NCBI GenBank assembly: GCA_024036415.1
Contig: JAMWET010001362.1
Coordinates: 98,801 to 162,800 of the forward strand
DNA from: Prochilodus magdalenae
Taxonomy: Eukaryota > Chordata > Actinopteri > Characiformes > Prochilodontidae
Length of the DNA stretch: 64,000 bases
Direction: 5' to 3'
In this document: piece by piece, positions 46,396-58,800 of the stretch
How positions within the stretch are numbered: the stretch's first letter is position 1
How the letters are laid out: each line of letters starts with the position of its first letter
The notes under the pieces: generated by a model
Databases searched by the model: none
The model's input: only the letters and a program-made list of their open reading frames with translations
Told to the model about the DNA's origin: nothing
Translations under genes and position numbers: made by a program

Positions 46396-46810
46396 ATGAA
46401 GCTCGGCATGATGATTCTTCTTCTGTCTGTTCTGGTGGGAGTCATCCCTGGAGGTAAGGATGCTCTACACACGTTTGTGGATGAAATGGTTCTGAGGGAG
46501 CTGCACTAACAAAACAATACCACCACTGTTTTATCGTTTCAGCAACCAGCTGGTCATGGACAACAGGTAAATATATTTTCACATATGACTGAAATATACA
46601 GTGTAGTTTAAACTAGGTTGGTATATATGTCACTTATATGTCCATGTGTGATAGATATCAGTCGGGTATCCATATATGCTAATATGTCATATATTTGAAA
46701 TCTGTATATTACCATTTGTCATTCAATATGATTAATAGAGAAAGGCCTCTACACCTGAGCTACACTAACAACCCATACCATGTTTATCATTTCAGACTGG
46801 CCCTGGACAG
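46396..46810 (+). CDS. Gene 2, signal peptide and two tryptophan mini-exons
   Basis: The 58-nt signal-peptide exon (46396-46453) is followed by a 24-nt exon (46543-46566, ATSWSWTTG with split codons) and a 15-nt exon (46796-46810, DWPWTG). Both have good AG/GT borders (tttcag and gtaaat) and are phase 1 on both sides, so each could be skipped without a frame change. They would put a W-S-W and W-P-W stretch right after signal cleavage. Gene 1 lacks both. Confidence 0.6.
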
Positions 46811-49800
46811 GTAAATATAACACACAATGCTAATAATGTAGCTCCTGTATCTACATTTCACATTGCAATATCACAATAGAGATCAACAGATGAATTGAAA
46901 CATTTGCAATGTGCATCCCATACAGAAATCTGATATATGATCATATATGCACATATATCATACAGGGTCAGACATAGATCCCCAAATATATGTACATACA
47001 GGTGTACATGAATCTATGACATCTAATAAAATGTATAAAATATGTACCACAAATCTTTGAATGCCTGATAGGTGAGTAACCATATATATTAAATTACCGA
47101 AAGTATTCACTCGCCCATCCAAAGCATTGACTTCAGGTGTTCCAATCACTTCCATAGCCACAGGTGTCTATAGCCAAGCACCTAGACATGCAGACTGCTT
47201 CTACACACAGTGAGAGAATGGGTTGCTCTCAGAAGCTCTGTGAGTTCCAGCATGGTACTGTGATAGGATGCCACCTGTGCAACAAGTCCAGTCGTGAAAT
47301 TTCCACCCTACTAAATATTCCACAGTCAACTGTCAGTGGGATTATAACAAAGTGGAAGCGACTGGGAAGACAACAACTCAGTCATGAAGTGGTAGACCAT
47401 GTAAAATGAAAGTGTGTACAGAGCTTCATGGTATGGGTTTCCATGGGCCAGCAGCTGCATCCAAGTCTTACATCACCAAGCACCATGCAAAGCTTCGAAT
47501 GCAGTGGTGTAAAGCACCGCTACTGAACTCCAGAGCATTGGAGACTCTTAATGCTTCAGCATACCAAGAGAGTTTGGATAATTCCATGCTCCCAACTTTG
47601 TGGGAACAGTTTGGAAATGGTCCATAAAGACATGGATGAGCGAGTTTGGTGTGGAAGAACTCGACTGGCCTGCACCTCAACCCGATAGAACACCTTTGGG
47701 ATGGATTAGAGCGGAGGCTGCGAGCCAGGTCTTCTCGTCCAACGTCAGTGTCTGACCTCACAAATGCGCTTCTGGAAGAATAGTCAGAAATTCCCATAAA
47801 CACATTCCTAAACCGTGTGGAGAGCCTTCCCAGAAGAGAGGAAGCTGTTATAGCTGCTAAGGGAGGGCCGACATCATATTAATCCTCTTGGAGTAAGAAT
47901 GGGATGTCACTCAAGTTCATATGCGTGTGAGGGAAGACGAGCGAATACTTGTTACAGTTACAGTGTAGTTGCTTTGTTATGTGTTTCATTTTTTATATTA
48001 AATTCTTTTAATATTTTACTTTTTTCATGTTTTGCTGATTTTATTGCATAATTTTTACAAGATGATGTATAATACTAATATAGATAATATTAAGCTAGCA
48101 TATGAGAGTAATTTATATCATCCTTATGTGTTGGTTACATATTTACAAGTACATGTTGATTTATGAGTGAAATATATTTTTCACCAGTTTCAAATAGTTT
48201 GGATATACAGGGGTTGGACAATGAAACTGAAACACCTGGTTTTGGACCACAATCATTTATTAGTATGGTGTAGGGCCTCCTTTTGCGGCCAATACAGCGT
48301 CAGTTGGTCTTGGGAATGACATATACTGCGTCCTGCACAGTGGTCAGAGGGAGTTTAAGCCATTCTTCTTGCAGGATAGTGGCCAGGTCACTACGTGATG
48401 CTGGTGGAGGTTCGTCCTTCTTGGTGGTATGCTGACATTACCCTGGATATCGTGGCTCTTGATACATCACAAAGACTTGCTGTCTTGGTCACAGATGCGC
48501 CAGCAAGACATGCACCAACAATCTGTCCTCTTTTAACTCTGGTATGTCCCATAATGCTGTGTGCATTGCAGTATTTTGAGCAGAACTGTGCTCTTACCTG
48601 CTAACTGAACCTTCACACTCTGCTCTTACTGGTGCAATGTGCAATTAATGAAGATTGGCCACCAGGCTGGTCCAATTTAGCCATGAGACCTCCCACACTA
48701 AAATGACAGGTGTTTCAGTTTCATTGTCCAACCCCTGTAGGTCACGTATGTGTCCATACATGATAAATATTAGTTGAATCAGTTGAAATCAGTTAAATAT
48801 TCTCACGCCGGACAAAGTCTAATTAACGCACGCTGAGCTATAATCAAGGCTGGGTTTAACCAAACAGCCTAAATAAACAACAGGTGTAATCAATACTCAG
48901 GAGAATCTGATCTAGGAAATGGGACGGGATTGGTGGGTGAGCGACATGTGACTGTGATGTCACCAGGTAGGGAGTTCTGGGAGATGGAGTTCTGGGGATT
49001 GAAGGCAGAAAGGTGTGACAGAAAGCCTGTTTCCTTCCTTTTTGTTGCAAATAATTATAATAGTAAATAAAAACATGGTTGGTTGGTTGGTTGATTCTCT
49101 TTCATGGTTGGTTGCTTGAGAATCTTGATCTAAAGTAGAGGCTTTTGCTCCTACTGAGGTCCGACCTACGGTGTGTACAGCAGTGTGTGCTCTCAAATGA
49201 CTGTTTCTCTCTATTAGACTATTATTCCTGCTGGTCAAACTGCGGCTATGAATTCAGCAGCTGCTCCTGTTCAAGCTCCTGCGAGTACTATGGAAACTGC
49301 TGCTATGACTATGCAGGTGAGTCAATAAAGAAGCTCCATCTACAATGATACGATGCAGGGAAAAGGAAATTACTGAAAGGGACTTTGATTCTGTAGATTC
49401 TGGAAATAGAAAGAGACAATGAACAAAATAGCCTACTGCTGCATTTGTTTAAATTCCAATCAGAAGAGTCGTTATGCTATAAAGTGAGCAGGCTTAGGCT
49501 TTATTGGAGCTTCCATTCTTTTCAGAAAACATGCCTTCACTCTTTTACAATAATCTGCAGGGCTATTTCTCCAAAGTTCAGTCTTAGAAGTTGGTTGGAT
49601 TTTCTGTATTCCAAGTAATGATCCAAACACACTCAGCGATGTTGAGGTCTGGACTCTGGGGTGGACATTGTCCATTGTCCTGAGAGCACCAGCAGCTTCT
49701 TTGTTTAATTGTACATGTACTTGTGGCTGAAAGAAACTGCTCTGCATACAATTGTAAACTTTGTATACAAAAACTATACTCAAACAATATTATTCAGATA

Positions 49801-52800
49801 AAGGAAGTTGTTTCAAAACACCACGATAAAATGATCGTTTTGTAATCCAGTGTCTGAAATTGGACTGAAATGTGTTCATGTGTTTACAAAAAGTAACTTT
49901 TTACTATAATCTCCTTGACAGATTACTGCTCCTATGTAACATATGACCCACTAGTTCCCACCGGTAAGTTTCTTATTACCTGTTACTAAAATATGTTCAG
50001 TGAATTTGTGTAAATCCACAGTTTCTGTTTTCAGGTGTACCTGGGTCATGTGGTGGCTACTATACCCAGCCGAGTGGAGAATTTTCCAGCCCTCAGTTCC
50101 CCGGCTATTACCCTAATTATGCAGACTGCTCATGGCGTATACAGAGCACAGGAACGAAGACTATCCGCTTGACATTTACTTACGTCAGGTAAACCTTTAC
50201 AAAAAGTTATATTTCAGAACAATCCCAATGCTAATTTAATCCAACAGTGCATATATACAAATAACATTTAATTACATAAGCCCTGTAATGAACTGGTGGC
50301 CTGTTCAGGGTGTTTCCTGCCTTTTCCCCAACAAACACTGGGATGGGTGCCAGCACCCCCTCGAACCCACATGGATACACAGTTATGAATAATTGAACAA
50401 AGCTGTACTGTTTGGTTGGTGTAGCTCAACGGATAACACCACTACCCACCAAGTAGCCACCACCCCAAGTGGGAGACTGGGGTTCGAATCCTAGTATGGG
50501 TGACTATGCTGTGCTACACCAATAAGAGTCCTTGGGCAAGACTCCTAACACTACACTGGCCCACCTGTAATGTGGTTAACCTCGTAAGTCGCTCTTATCC
50601 AGAGCGTCAGCTAAATGCCAGAAATGTAAATGTACTGAATTTGTGAACAGAGTTTGTTAGCACGTTGAATTGCCCACCTAATTAAGATTACTGTCGGATT
50701 TAACACTTCCAAGCAGAAATGAAATTAAATCAGAATTAGTGAAATACTGTGGTTAAAGAGTGGTAATTTTGGAGAGCAACTAAAATGGCCATTCATTTTC
50801 TGACATTTCTAACATTTCATTTTCAAAATCAAATTCAAATCAAAGAAATCAAATTTCTTTATTCAATAAAAAATGATTATACTAATACTAACGAACATCT
50901 TAAATGAAAAGATATGTCATTTTTTAATGATAAATATTTCATGATGATGTTAAGTATTGGGACACAACATTGGCTACTAGGTATATATACCTATATAGTG
51001 GTTGGTGTGGCGCAGCGGATAACACCACTAACCAACAGGAAACTACTATCGGGTGTTCCTGGTCTGGTTGACTATGCTGTTTAACATCAATAAGAGTCCT
51101 TGGGCAAGACTCCTAACACTACATTGGTCTACCTGTAATATGATTAACCCTGTAAGTCGTTCTGGATAAGAGCGTCAGCTAAATGCCACAAATGTAAATG
51201 TAAATATATACTGCTCTGGGTATAGCTCACATGAAAAGCAAGTATAGTACAGAGAAAAGACCAAGACCACATGTTTCACCTACAGTCCAACCGGCCTTCA
51301 CATACAAACATAATGCACATAAACTCAGACGTTTTTCAGTTTTAGTGTGTCCACCCTTTGGCTTTATTGCAGCTTCCATTCAGGAGATTTGCTTTCAGTA
51401 TCTGAATGAAATGTGTTGGGTGCATGGGTATTGTCCACATCTTTAAAGTTCAGTCTTAGAACAGCAAGCCAACTCAGTGAAGTTAAGGTCTGGACTGGAC
51501 TATTGGAAGTAACTAGCCTTTACATTTTTTATAAAAAAGAAAATTGTTATTCTGAGATGTATTACTTATTTAATTTTACAAATGTTTCAAAAGTAGTTGC
51601 AACAAATCAATGCAATAAATTCCACCGTATAATGAAGATTTTCAGTTTATGACGTTTTAACTTGTGTTCTGTTTACATGTTTTCCACTGTCTTGCTCTCT
51701 TCCTAATGTCTACTTTTGTTCCACACTGAAGGATTGAACCAAGTGATGACTGCATATATGATGCCATTCGTGTGTATGATGGTCCTTCCACCTCCAACCC
51801 CTTGCTGGTGACACTGTGCGGAACCCAGACAGGGACCTACAGTTCCACTGGGAATGACCTGACTGTGGTTTTCTCCAGTGACAGTATTATTAATGACCAA
51901 GGCTTTGTTGCTAGTTGGGTCTTTGAAGGTAAGTGACCCGTGTTCTTTCATTCATTTTACTTTAGGTTTTTACTTACACAGGAAACCCGTCCTCTGTGTT
52001 TGTGTGTCTCCATTTAAAGCTTTCCATTAAATGATATCTAACACTTTTTAAAGTGAACAATTCCAGTAAAATAATTAATTGTTTTAGATTTTACAGCTAG
52101 TACTTTAAGCTTTGAATGAAGCTACTAACTATTAATGAACCTCTAATAACACTCTCAGTCAGGATTTAAGCTGAATTAATGTAAATGAGAAGAAATTTGA
52201 ATTAGGATAATAGGATAACAGGAAACTCCGGGTCTACATGAGCCAATATCAAGATTTCTGCTTTGCAACCGGCCAATAAACTCACAGAACATGACGAGAA
52301 TAAACATAATGTAAAAATATTTTACAGTCTTTTTACAGAAGTCAGTTTACCTGAGAATACATCAACCATTTGCTGTTTATATGACCATTTTCAAAATCAG
52401 ATAACTGCAGAAATTCGATTATGATCGGATTATTGAGTGTGTGTACATGGACTGTTTGAGATAGAGCTGTACTCTCAGTGTGCTAAAGTGACGTTTACTA
52501 CTATTAGGTAAGTACAGACATGACAGTGCAAATCCCAAACATACCCAATGCCGAAGCTGTCTGAAATTAGAAGTATTGTAGGTGTGGTCGTCTGAAACAG
52601 CTGAAACAAACATCAGGCTGTTAAAATAATGGAACACTATCCAGAACCAGCCCACAGTGGACTACTGGGGGTATGCATGTTGGGTATTCCCTGGGTCCCC
52701 CATACTTTAATTTAGAACCACCCATTATTTTATTTAATGAAACCAGTCTAATGATGAATGCATTTTTGTGTTTCTGGTGTTGTACTGAGAACTGATGCTG

Positions 52801-55800
52801 TCGGCTCGTATATGAGGGAATCTGGCTGTCAGTAATGAATATAGTCTATTTAAAGTTATTATGGTTATTTAAGTTGGTGGTGCTGTTATTAGGCCTGGCT
52901 TGTTTTCTCTGTGTTAGATTCTCCATCCTGCATGTGGAACTGTGGCTATAACCTGGGCAGCTGTGACTGCTCCAGCTCCTGCGAGTACTATGGAAACTGC
53001 TGCTATGACTACTACGGTAAGGAGGTGTAGTTGTAGGCAGTGTGACCGTGTAGATCTATAAGAGAACCGACATTCACTGCTGACTGATATTAATATTAAT
53101 GTGACTGTGTTTTAACATCTTACTGTTATTTCTCTCACAGATTACTGTGGCAGTCCCACACATTCTCCAGGTACACTGTCTGTGCTCATACTAAAGGAAA
53201 AATATTTTCTGAAATATGTTTATCTTTTTGCAGATCTTCATCTGAACTGTAAGTGACGGATTTGATATACCATGCTGGCTCAAACACAGTACTGCTCACA
53301 AACTTTGGACCAGCCCACACCTGACCTGATCTTACATATACATCACTATGCTAAAAATGATTGTTATTGCCTGTATTAATACCTCAATTAATGTTATGGT
53401 CCTGCAGCTTTCGAGATGAATAGGATCGAAAAACGGGTGCCTATCTAACCTACTTCCACTCGACCTAGAGACACTAAATCGGATACACTAGCTTGGGCGC
53501 CGAGCAGGAATTCAGTGTTGAATTGACCTGCACTCGTTTGTTTCTCCTTTTTGTTTCACATCACTCGTTCCCAGTCATTTTGGACCCTCCTAAACCCGGC
53601 TGTTTCGTTCGCCTGAGAGGCGCGAAACTTCACATACACACTAAGTGCATGTCCCTAAGCACTAATCCACAGCCATACTGACCCGCACTAGTCTATCTGT
53701 CGTTTATTCATCCCTCGTTCCTCCCATAGAGTCCCAGTCATTTTTGACCCAAACCAAGCAGTAATGCTATCGTTCGCCTGAGACCCACATAACTTCACAT
53801 ACTCACTAAGGGCAGTCCCCCAGACGCTAAACCACAGTCATACCGACCCGCACTCGTTTACTCATCCTTCGTTCCTCATTGAGCAAGCTGCGCAACCATC
53901 AGGCGTTTCCTTCAGGAAATGTACTTTTCTAGTCTCTATTTGTTCTTCTGGTTAATTATACATGCCTGGTGATATAATGACTGGATTAATAAATTTTTAC
54001 ATTTTTGTGTGAGTTGAAAGACTGAAAGCTATGTGCTACTTTACAGGTGGAGCACCATGCGGTGGAGATCTGACTGACTCAAGTGGAGAATTCTTCAGCC
54101 CTGAGTTTCCTAATTACTACCCTAATAATGCAGATTGCACATGGAGACTTGTGGCATCAGAGGGACAGACTATTGATGTGACCTTCACCTTTGTTGAGTA
54201 AGTCACAGCGTTCCTGCACTTGTACATAGAGATGGATTTAACCCTTTCAGATTACTTCATTCATTTAAACTGAATATGCAGTACCGGTCAGTTTATTCTG
54301 TACTGATCTAAATCAATGGTTAATTAGTTTTGACTGTATACCTGCATCGCTAATCTGAAACTAGGTGAAAGGTCATAGGTCGATACTGTTACGGTGCTTT
54401 GAACTGCAATACACTTCCTTTTACAAGCTTTCTCAAATCCCTCTCTTTCTTCTGGAAACTAGATTAGAGGAATGCTGCGACTCCATTTCGGTGTATGACG
54501 GTCCTTATTCGTATTACCCGCTGCTGGGTCGCCTGCCTCAAGATCAGAGATATCACTTCAACTCCAGCGGCAGCGATCTGACCGTCGTGTTCTCAACTGA
54601 CTTCAGTGTAACTCGTCGAGGCTTTCGGGCAGAGTGGATGTTCACAGGTTAGTGATGTATATGAGATGATTGCTACCTAATGAGTGAGCTTTACAAATAG
54701 CTGCATCCTTTGCAGGATCCTTTGCGACTTGAGTCAGACTCAAGTTGCAAATTTAGGGGCTTGAACCTTGACTACCACTGATGAAGGATTCGACTTGCCT
54801 TTGACTGTCACGGCGCGGTTGGGGGTGTGGACCCAAGCGCTGGGCAAGAATCCGTTTGCGGCGATGTAAATGTTAAATTGAAAGCAAACGGACTTCCTGG
54901 ATGTGGAAGCACGTGAAACTATGTGTGCTTTGGGGAACGTGTTATGGAATTTTGGTTTGGGCGGGGATCGAACCCCCGACCTTTGGAGTGAAAACCCCAC
55001 GTGCTACCACCGTGCTATGCGGTAGTACACGTGAGGTAAATCAGGAGGGGTTTGTGAGGGAGAGGGAAAAATGGCGGGGAAAAAACAAACAAAAGAAGAC
55101 GCCAGGATTGCGTTCTCAAAACAAAGGGAGAAGTTGATAAAAATCACAAATAAACAGAAGAAGGTTTAACAGAAAGGGGACTTGTGGATCTTTGCATTGA
55201 GAGTGACCCACGCTCTCTACACTTGTTGCTTTTCTTTCTTTTCTTTTCTTTTGCTTAGCTTTCCTCTTTTCTTTTGCTTAGCTTTCTCTTTTCTTTTCTT
55301 TTCTTTTGCTTAGCTTTCGCTTTTCTTTAGCTTAGCTTTCTCTTTTCTTTTCTTTAGCTTAGCTTTCTCTTTTCTTTAGCTTAGCTTTCTCTTTTCTTTA
55401 GCTTAGCTTTCTCTTTTCTTTTCTTTAGCTTAGCTTACTCTTTTCTTTTCTTTAGCTTAGCTTTCTCTTTTCTTTTGCTTAGCTTTCTCTTTTATTTTGC
55501 TTAGCTTTCTCTTTTCTTTTCTTTAGCTTAGCTTTCTCTTTTCTTTTGCTTAGCTTTCTCTTTTCTTTTCTTTAGCTTAGCTTAGCTTTCTCTTTTCTTT
55601 TCTTGAGCTTAGCTTTCTCTTTTCTTTAGCTTAGCTTTCTCTTTTCTTTAGCTTAGCTTTCTGGTGTACCGTACCGGCTACCCCTCTACAAAGGTGCAGC
55701 AGAGGTGTTTGTGTGGTAGGGGCTTATATGGCTGCCGCCTCAGGTGCTGCTTGTTGGCTTGATCAGCCCGGGGCATTCTGGGGTTTGCTGTTCCGGGCTG

Positions 55801-58800
55801 TAGTTCCGCCAGAACGGCGCCGCCGCGGCCGCCCTCTGCTGGCTGCCGGCGGTACAGCCCGGACCCTTACATTGACTTGGTATTCATGACTTAAACCTTA
55901 GACCATGTTCTCTGTCTTTATGTGTGTATCAATTTAAAATGTTCCTTTATATTTTAATTTAACAAAGGGATATATTAAATCCATCTTCAATAATAATATA
56001 TTATATCTATCATAAATAATAACACTCATAGTCAGTTTGTTTGTTTTTTTGCCTGTGCCAATTCAAATCCTGATTTCTGTATAAATACATAATGGAGAAC
56101 GTGGTGATGTATCTACTGCTGTAGAGCTAGAATTCCTGGGAAAAATGTACAGTACACTGGATATTTAGATCAAGGACATTCAGTGTGTTCGAATAAGAAA
56201 AAAATATATAACTAAAATCACTCATCAGTGATTATATCAAAAACCTGTATACACCAAAAACTGCATGGTGAACTGTATTAATATGCTCTTTAACACAACC
56301 AGACTAGAGGTAAAGTTAATAGTAGCCTAATGTTATCTAAAGCATATCAGCGTACATAGAACTACCTCTCCTACAGTAAACAGGTCATTATATAGCAGAC
56401 ACTAGTTCAGAAACTTCATCTGTGTTTTCCTTTTACATATCGTCGCTGTCCAAAGAAAACAAGTATCTCTGAAATGGCAACTTTACAGGAGAGGCCAAAA
56501 ACCACATTTAATTTGAATAGAAGTCAATGGAACCAGACATTTTTCCAGGACGTTTTGGGTCATGTCTATTGGTCCATTCTTTATGAAATCTCCACACGGT
56601 GTAAACAGCAGTTCATGTGATCAAATGAGGCATAAAAGTAAAAATCAACAAAAATGGAGATACATGTTTTTCTTTGGACAGCGACGTTATATGATTTACG
56701 AGAGCTATGGTAAAGTAAATGTACAGGTTTTCAGTGTGTGGTTGGCCCACGTCACCATTCTAATATGTGAACTGTGAACTAGAGGTCTGCATTCCTGTGG
56801 CAATCACACATTCCACCATAGTATCTTGTTAACCAATGTAATTCATTATTAAGTCTACAGTATCCCACAAAAGTCAGTTCACTCCTCACATTGTTGTAAA
56901 TATTTTATTATATCTTTTAATGGAAGCAAACTGAAGACATGACGTTTTGATATTAGAGTAGTCAGTGTACAGCTTTCACTTAGGGGTGTACTCACTTTCA
57001 TTGTCATCGGTTTAGACATTATTGGCTGTGTGTGGAGTTATTCTGAGGGCACAGCAAATTTACACTGTTATACAAGCTGTACACTGACTACTTTACATTG
57101 TAGCAAAGTGTGATATCTTCAGTGTGGTCCCATGTGAGGGGGGTACTGATATTTGTGAGACAATGTACATTATGGGTTTAAATGTGTCACTATGGTAAAA
57201 ATGATCGTTATTGCCCAAAATGTATTAATATCTGTGGTACAGACCTCTTGTATGTCCATGTTGGTCAAAATTTATTATTTATTATTAAACTCATTTATTT
57301 TACCCGATCTGATCTACGTCACATTAACGTATATTAAAACTTCGAAGTTTGTTTTTTCCTTCTCCTAATTGTTCTTCTAGTTAGTTAAACATTGTGTGAT
57401 GATTGTATAATGGTGTATTTGCTGGATGATTTCAGTTTTGCAAGTATAATTTTTTTATTGAATGACTGAAATCTATGTGCTACTTCACAGGTGGAGCGCC
57501 ATGTGGTGGAGATCTGACCGACTCAAGTGGAGAATTCTTCAGCCCCCAGTATCCTAATAACTACCCTGATAATGCAGACTGCACATGGAGACTTCTGGCA
57601 GCACAGGGACAGACTATAGATGTGACCTTCACCTTTGTTGAGTAAGTCACAGCTTTCCTTCATTATTACACACAGACGGATTTAACCCTTTCAGATTACT
57701 GAGTTCATTTAATCTGAATATGCAGTACCGCTCAGTTTATTCTGTACTGATCTAAATCAGTGGTGAATTCGTTTTACCTGTCAACCTGCATCAGTAATCT
57801 GGAACCAGGTGAAAGGTCATATGTGTGTGCTGTTACACTGCTCTGAACTGGAATACATTTCCTTTTACAAGCTTTCTCAAATCCCTCTCTCTCTCCTGGA
57901 AACTAGTTTAGAGGAATGTTGTGACTCCATCACGGTGTATGACGGTCCTTATTCATATTACCCGCTGCTGGGTCGCCTGCCTCAAGATCAGATATATCAC
58001 TTCAGCTCCAGCAGCAGCGATCTGACCGTCGTGTTCTCAACTGATGGCAGTGTAACTCGTCAAGGCTTTCGGGCAGAGTGGACATTCACAGGTTAGTGAT
58101 GTTGCCTCATTGCCACCTATTAATGAGTGAGCTTCACAAATAGCTGCATCCTTTGCAGGACTAATGCAGTCACTACACACGCTTGACACCATCGGAACCA
58201 AATAAGCCATCAGACCACAGGATATGGTTCCAGTAACCCATGTCCGTAGTCTGATCGTCTTTAGCAGACTGTGTGGGCTTTCTTGTGCATCATCTTTAGA
58301 AGAGGTTTCCTTTTAGGACGACAGCCAATTTGATACAGTGTGCGGTGTATGGTCTGAGCACTGACACGCTGACCCCGCCCCTCCCCTTTAACCACTGCAG
58401 TAATGCGGATAGCACTCCTACGCCTATTTTCAAGAAACAACCTCTGGAGATGACACTGAGCACGTGCACTCAACTTCAGCTCAGTTTCAGGGAGTTGGTT
58501 CTTCTTCTAGCCTAGGCCATCTTTATGTAGAGCAGCTCTACTTTTTTCAGATCCTCAGAGAGTTATTTGCCATGAGGTGCCATGTTGAACTCCCAGTGTC
58601 CAGTATGGGAGAGTGTGAGAGCGATAACACCAAATTTAACACACCTGCTCCCCATTCACACCTGAGACCTTGTGACACTAAGGAGTCACATGACACCGGG
58701 GAGGGAAAATGGCTTATTGGGCGCAGTTTGGCCATTTTCACTTAGGGGTGTACTCACTTTCGTTGTCAGCGGTTTAGACATTATTGGCTGTGTGTGGAGT

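Larger units (their letters stand above)
54806..55871. mobile_element. Solo LTR, family A, long form with 5-bp target duplication
   Basis: The 1066-bp element starts TGTCACGG, ends CCCTTACA, and is flanked by TTGAC on both sides (54801-54805 and 55872-55876). Its end (gccctctgctggctgccggc) resembles that of the LTR at 17.7-18.3 kb. It is larger mainly because of an expanded pyrimidine tract. It sits in the intron between CUB 2 and CUB 3 of gene 2. Confidence 0.8.

Noticed and set aside
54958..55030. Functional tRNA-Glu gene
   Set aside because: Acceptor and D-stem pairing is poor and the sequence lies inside an LTR. Kept only as a tRNA-like remnant.
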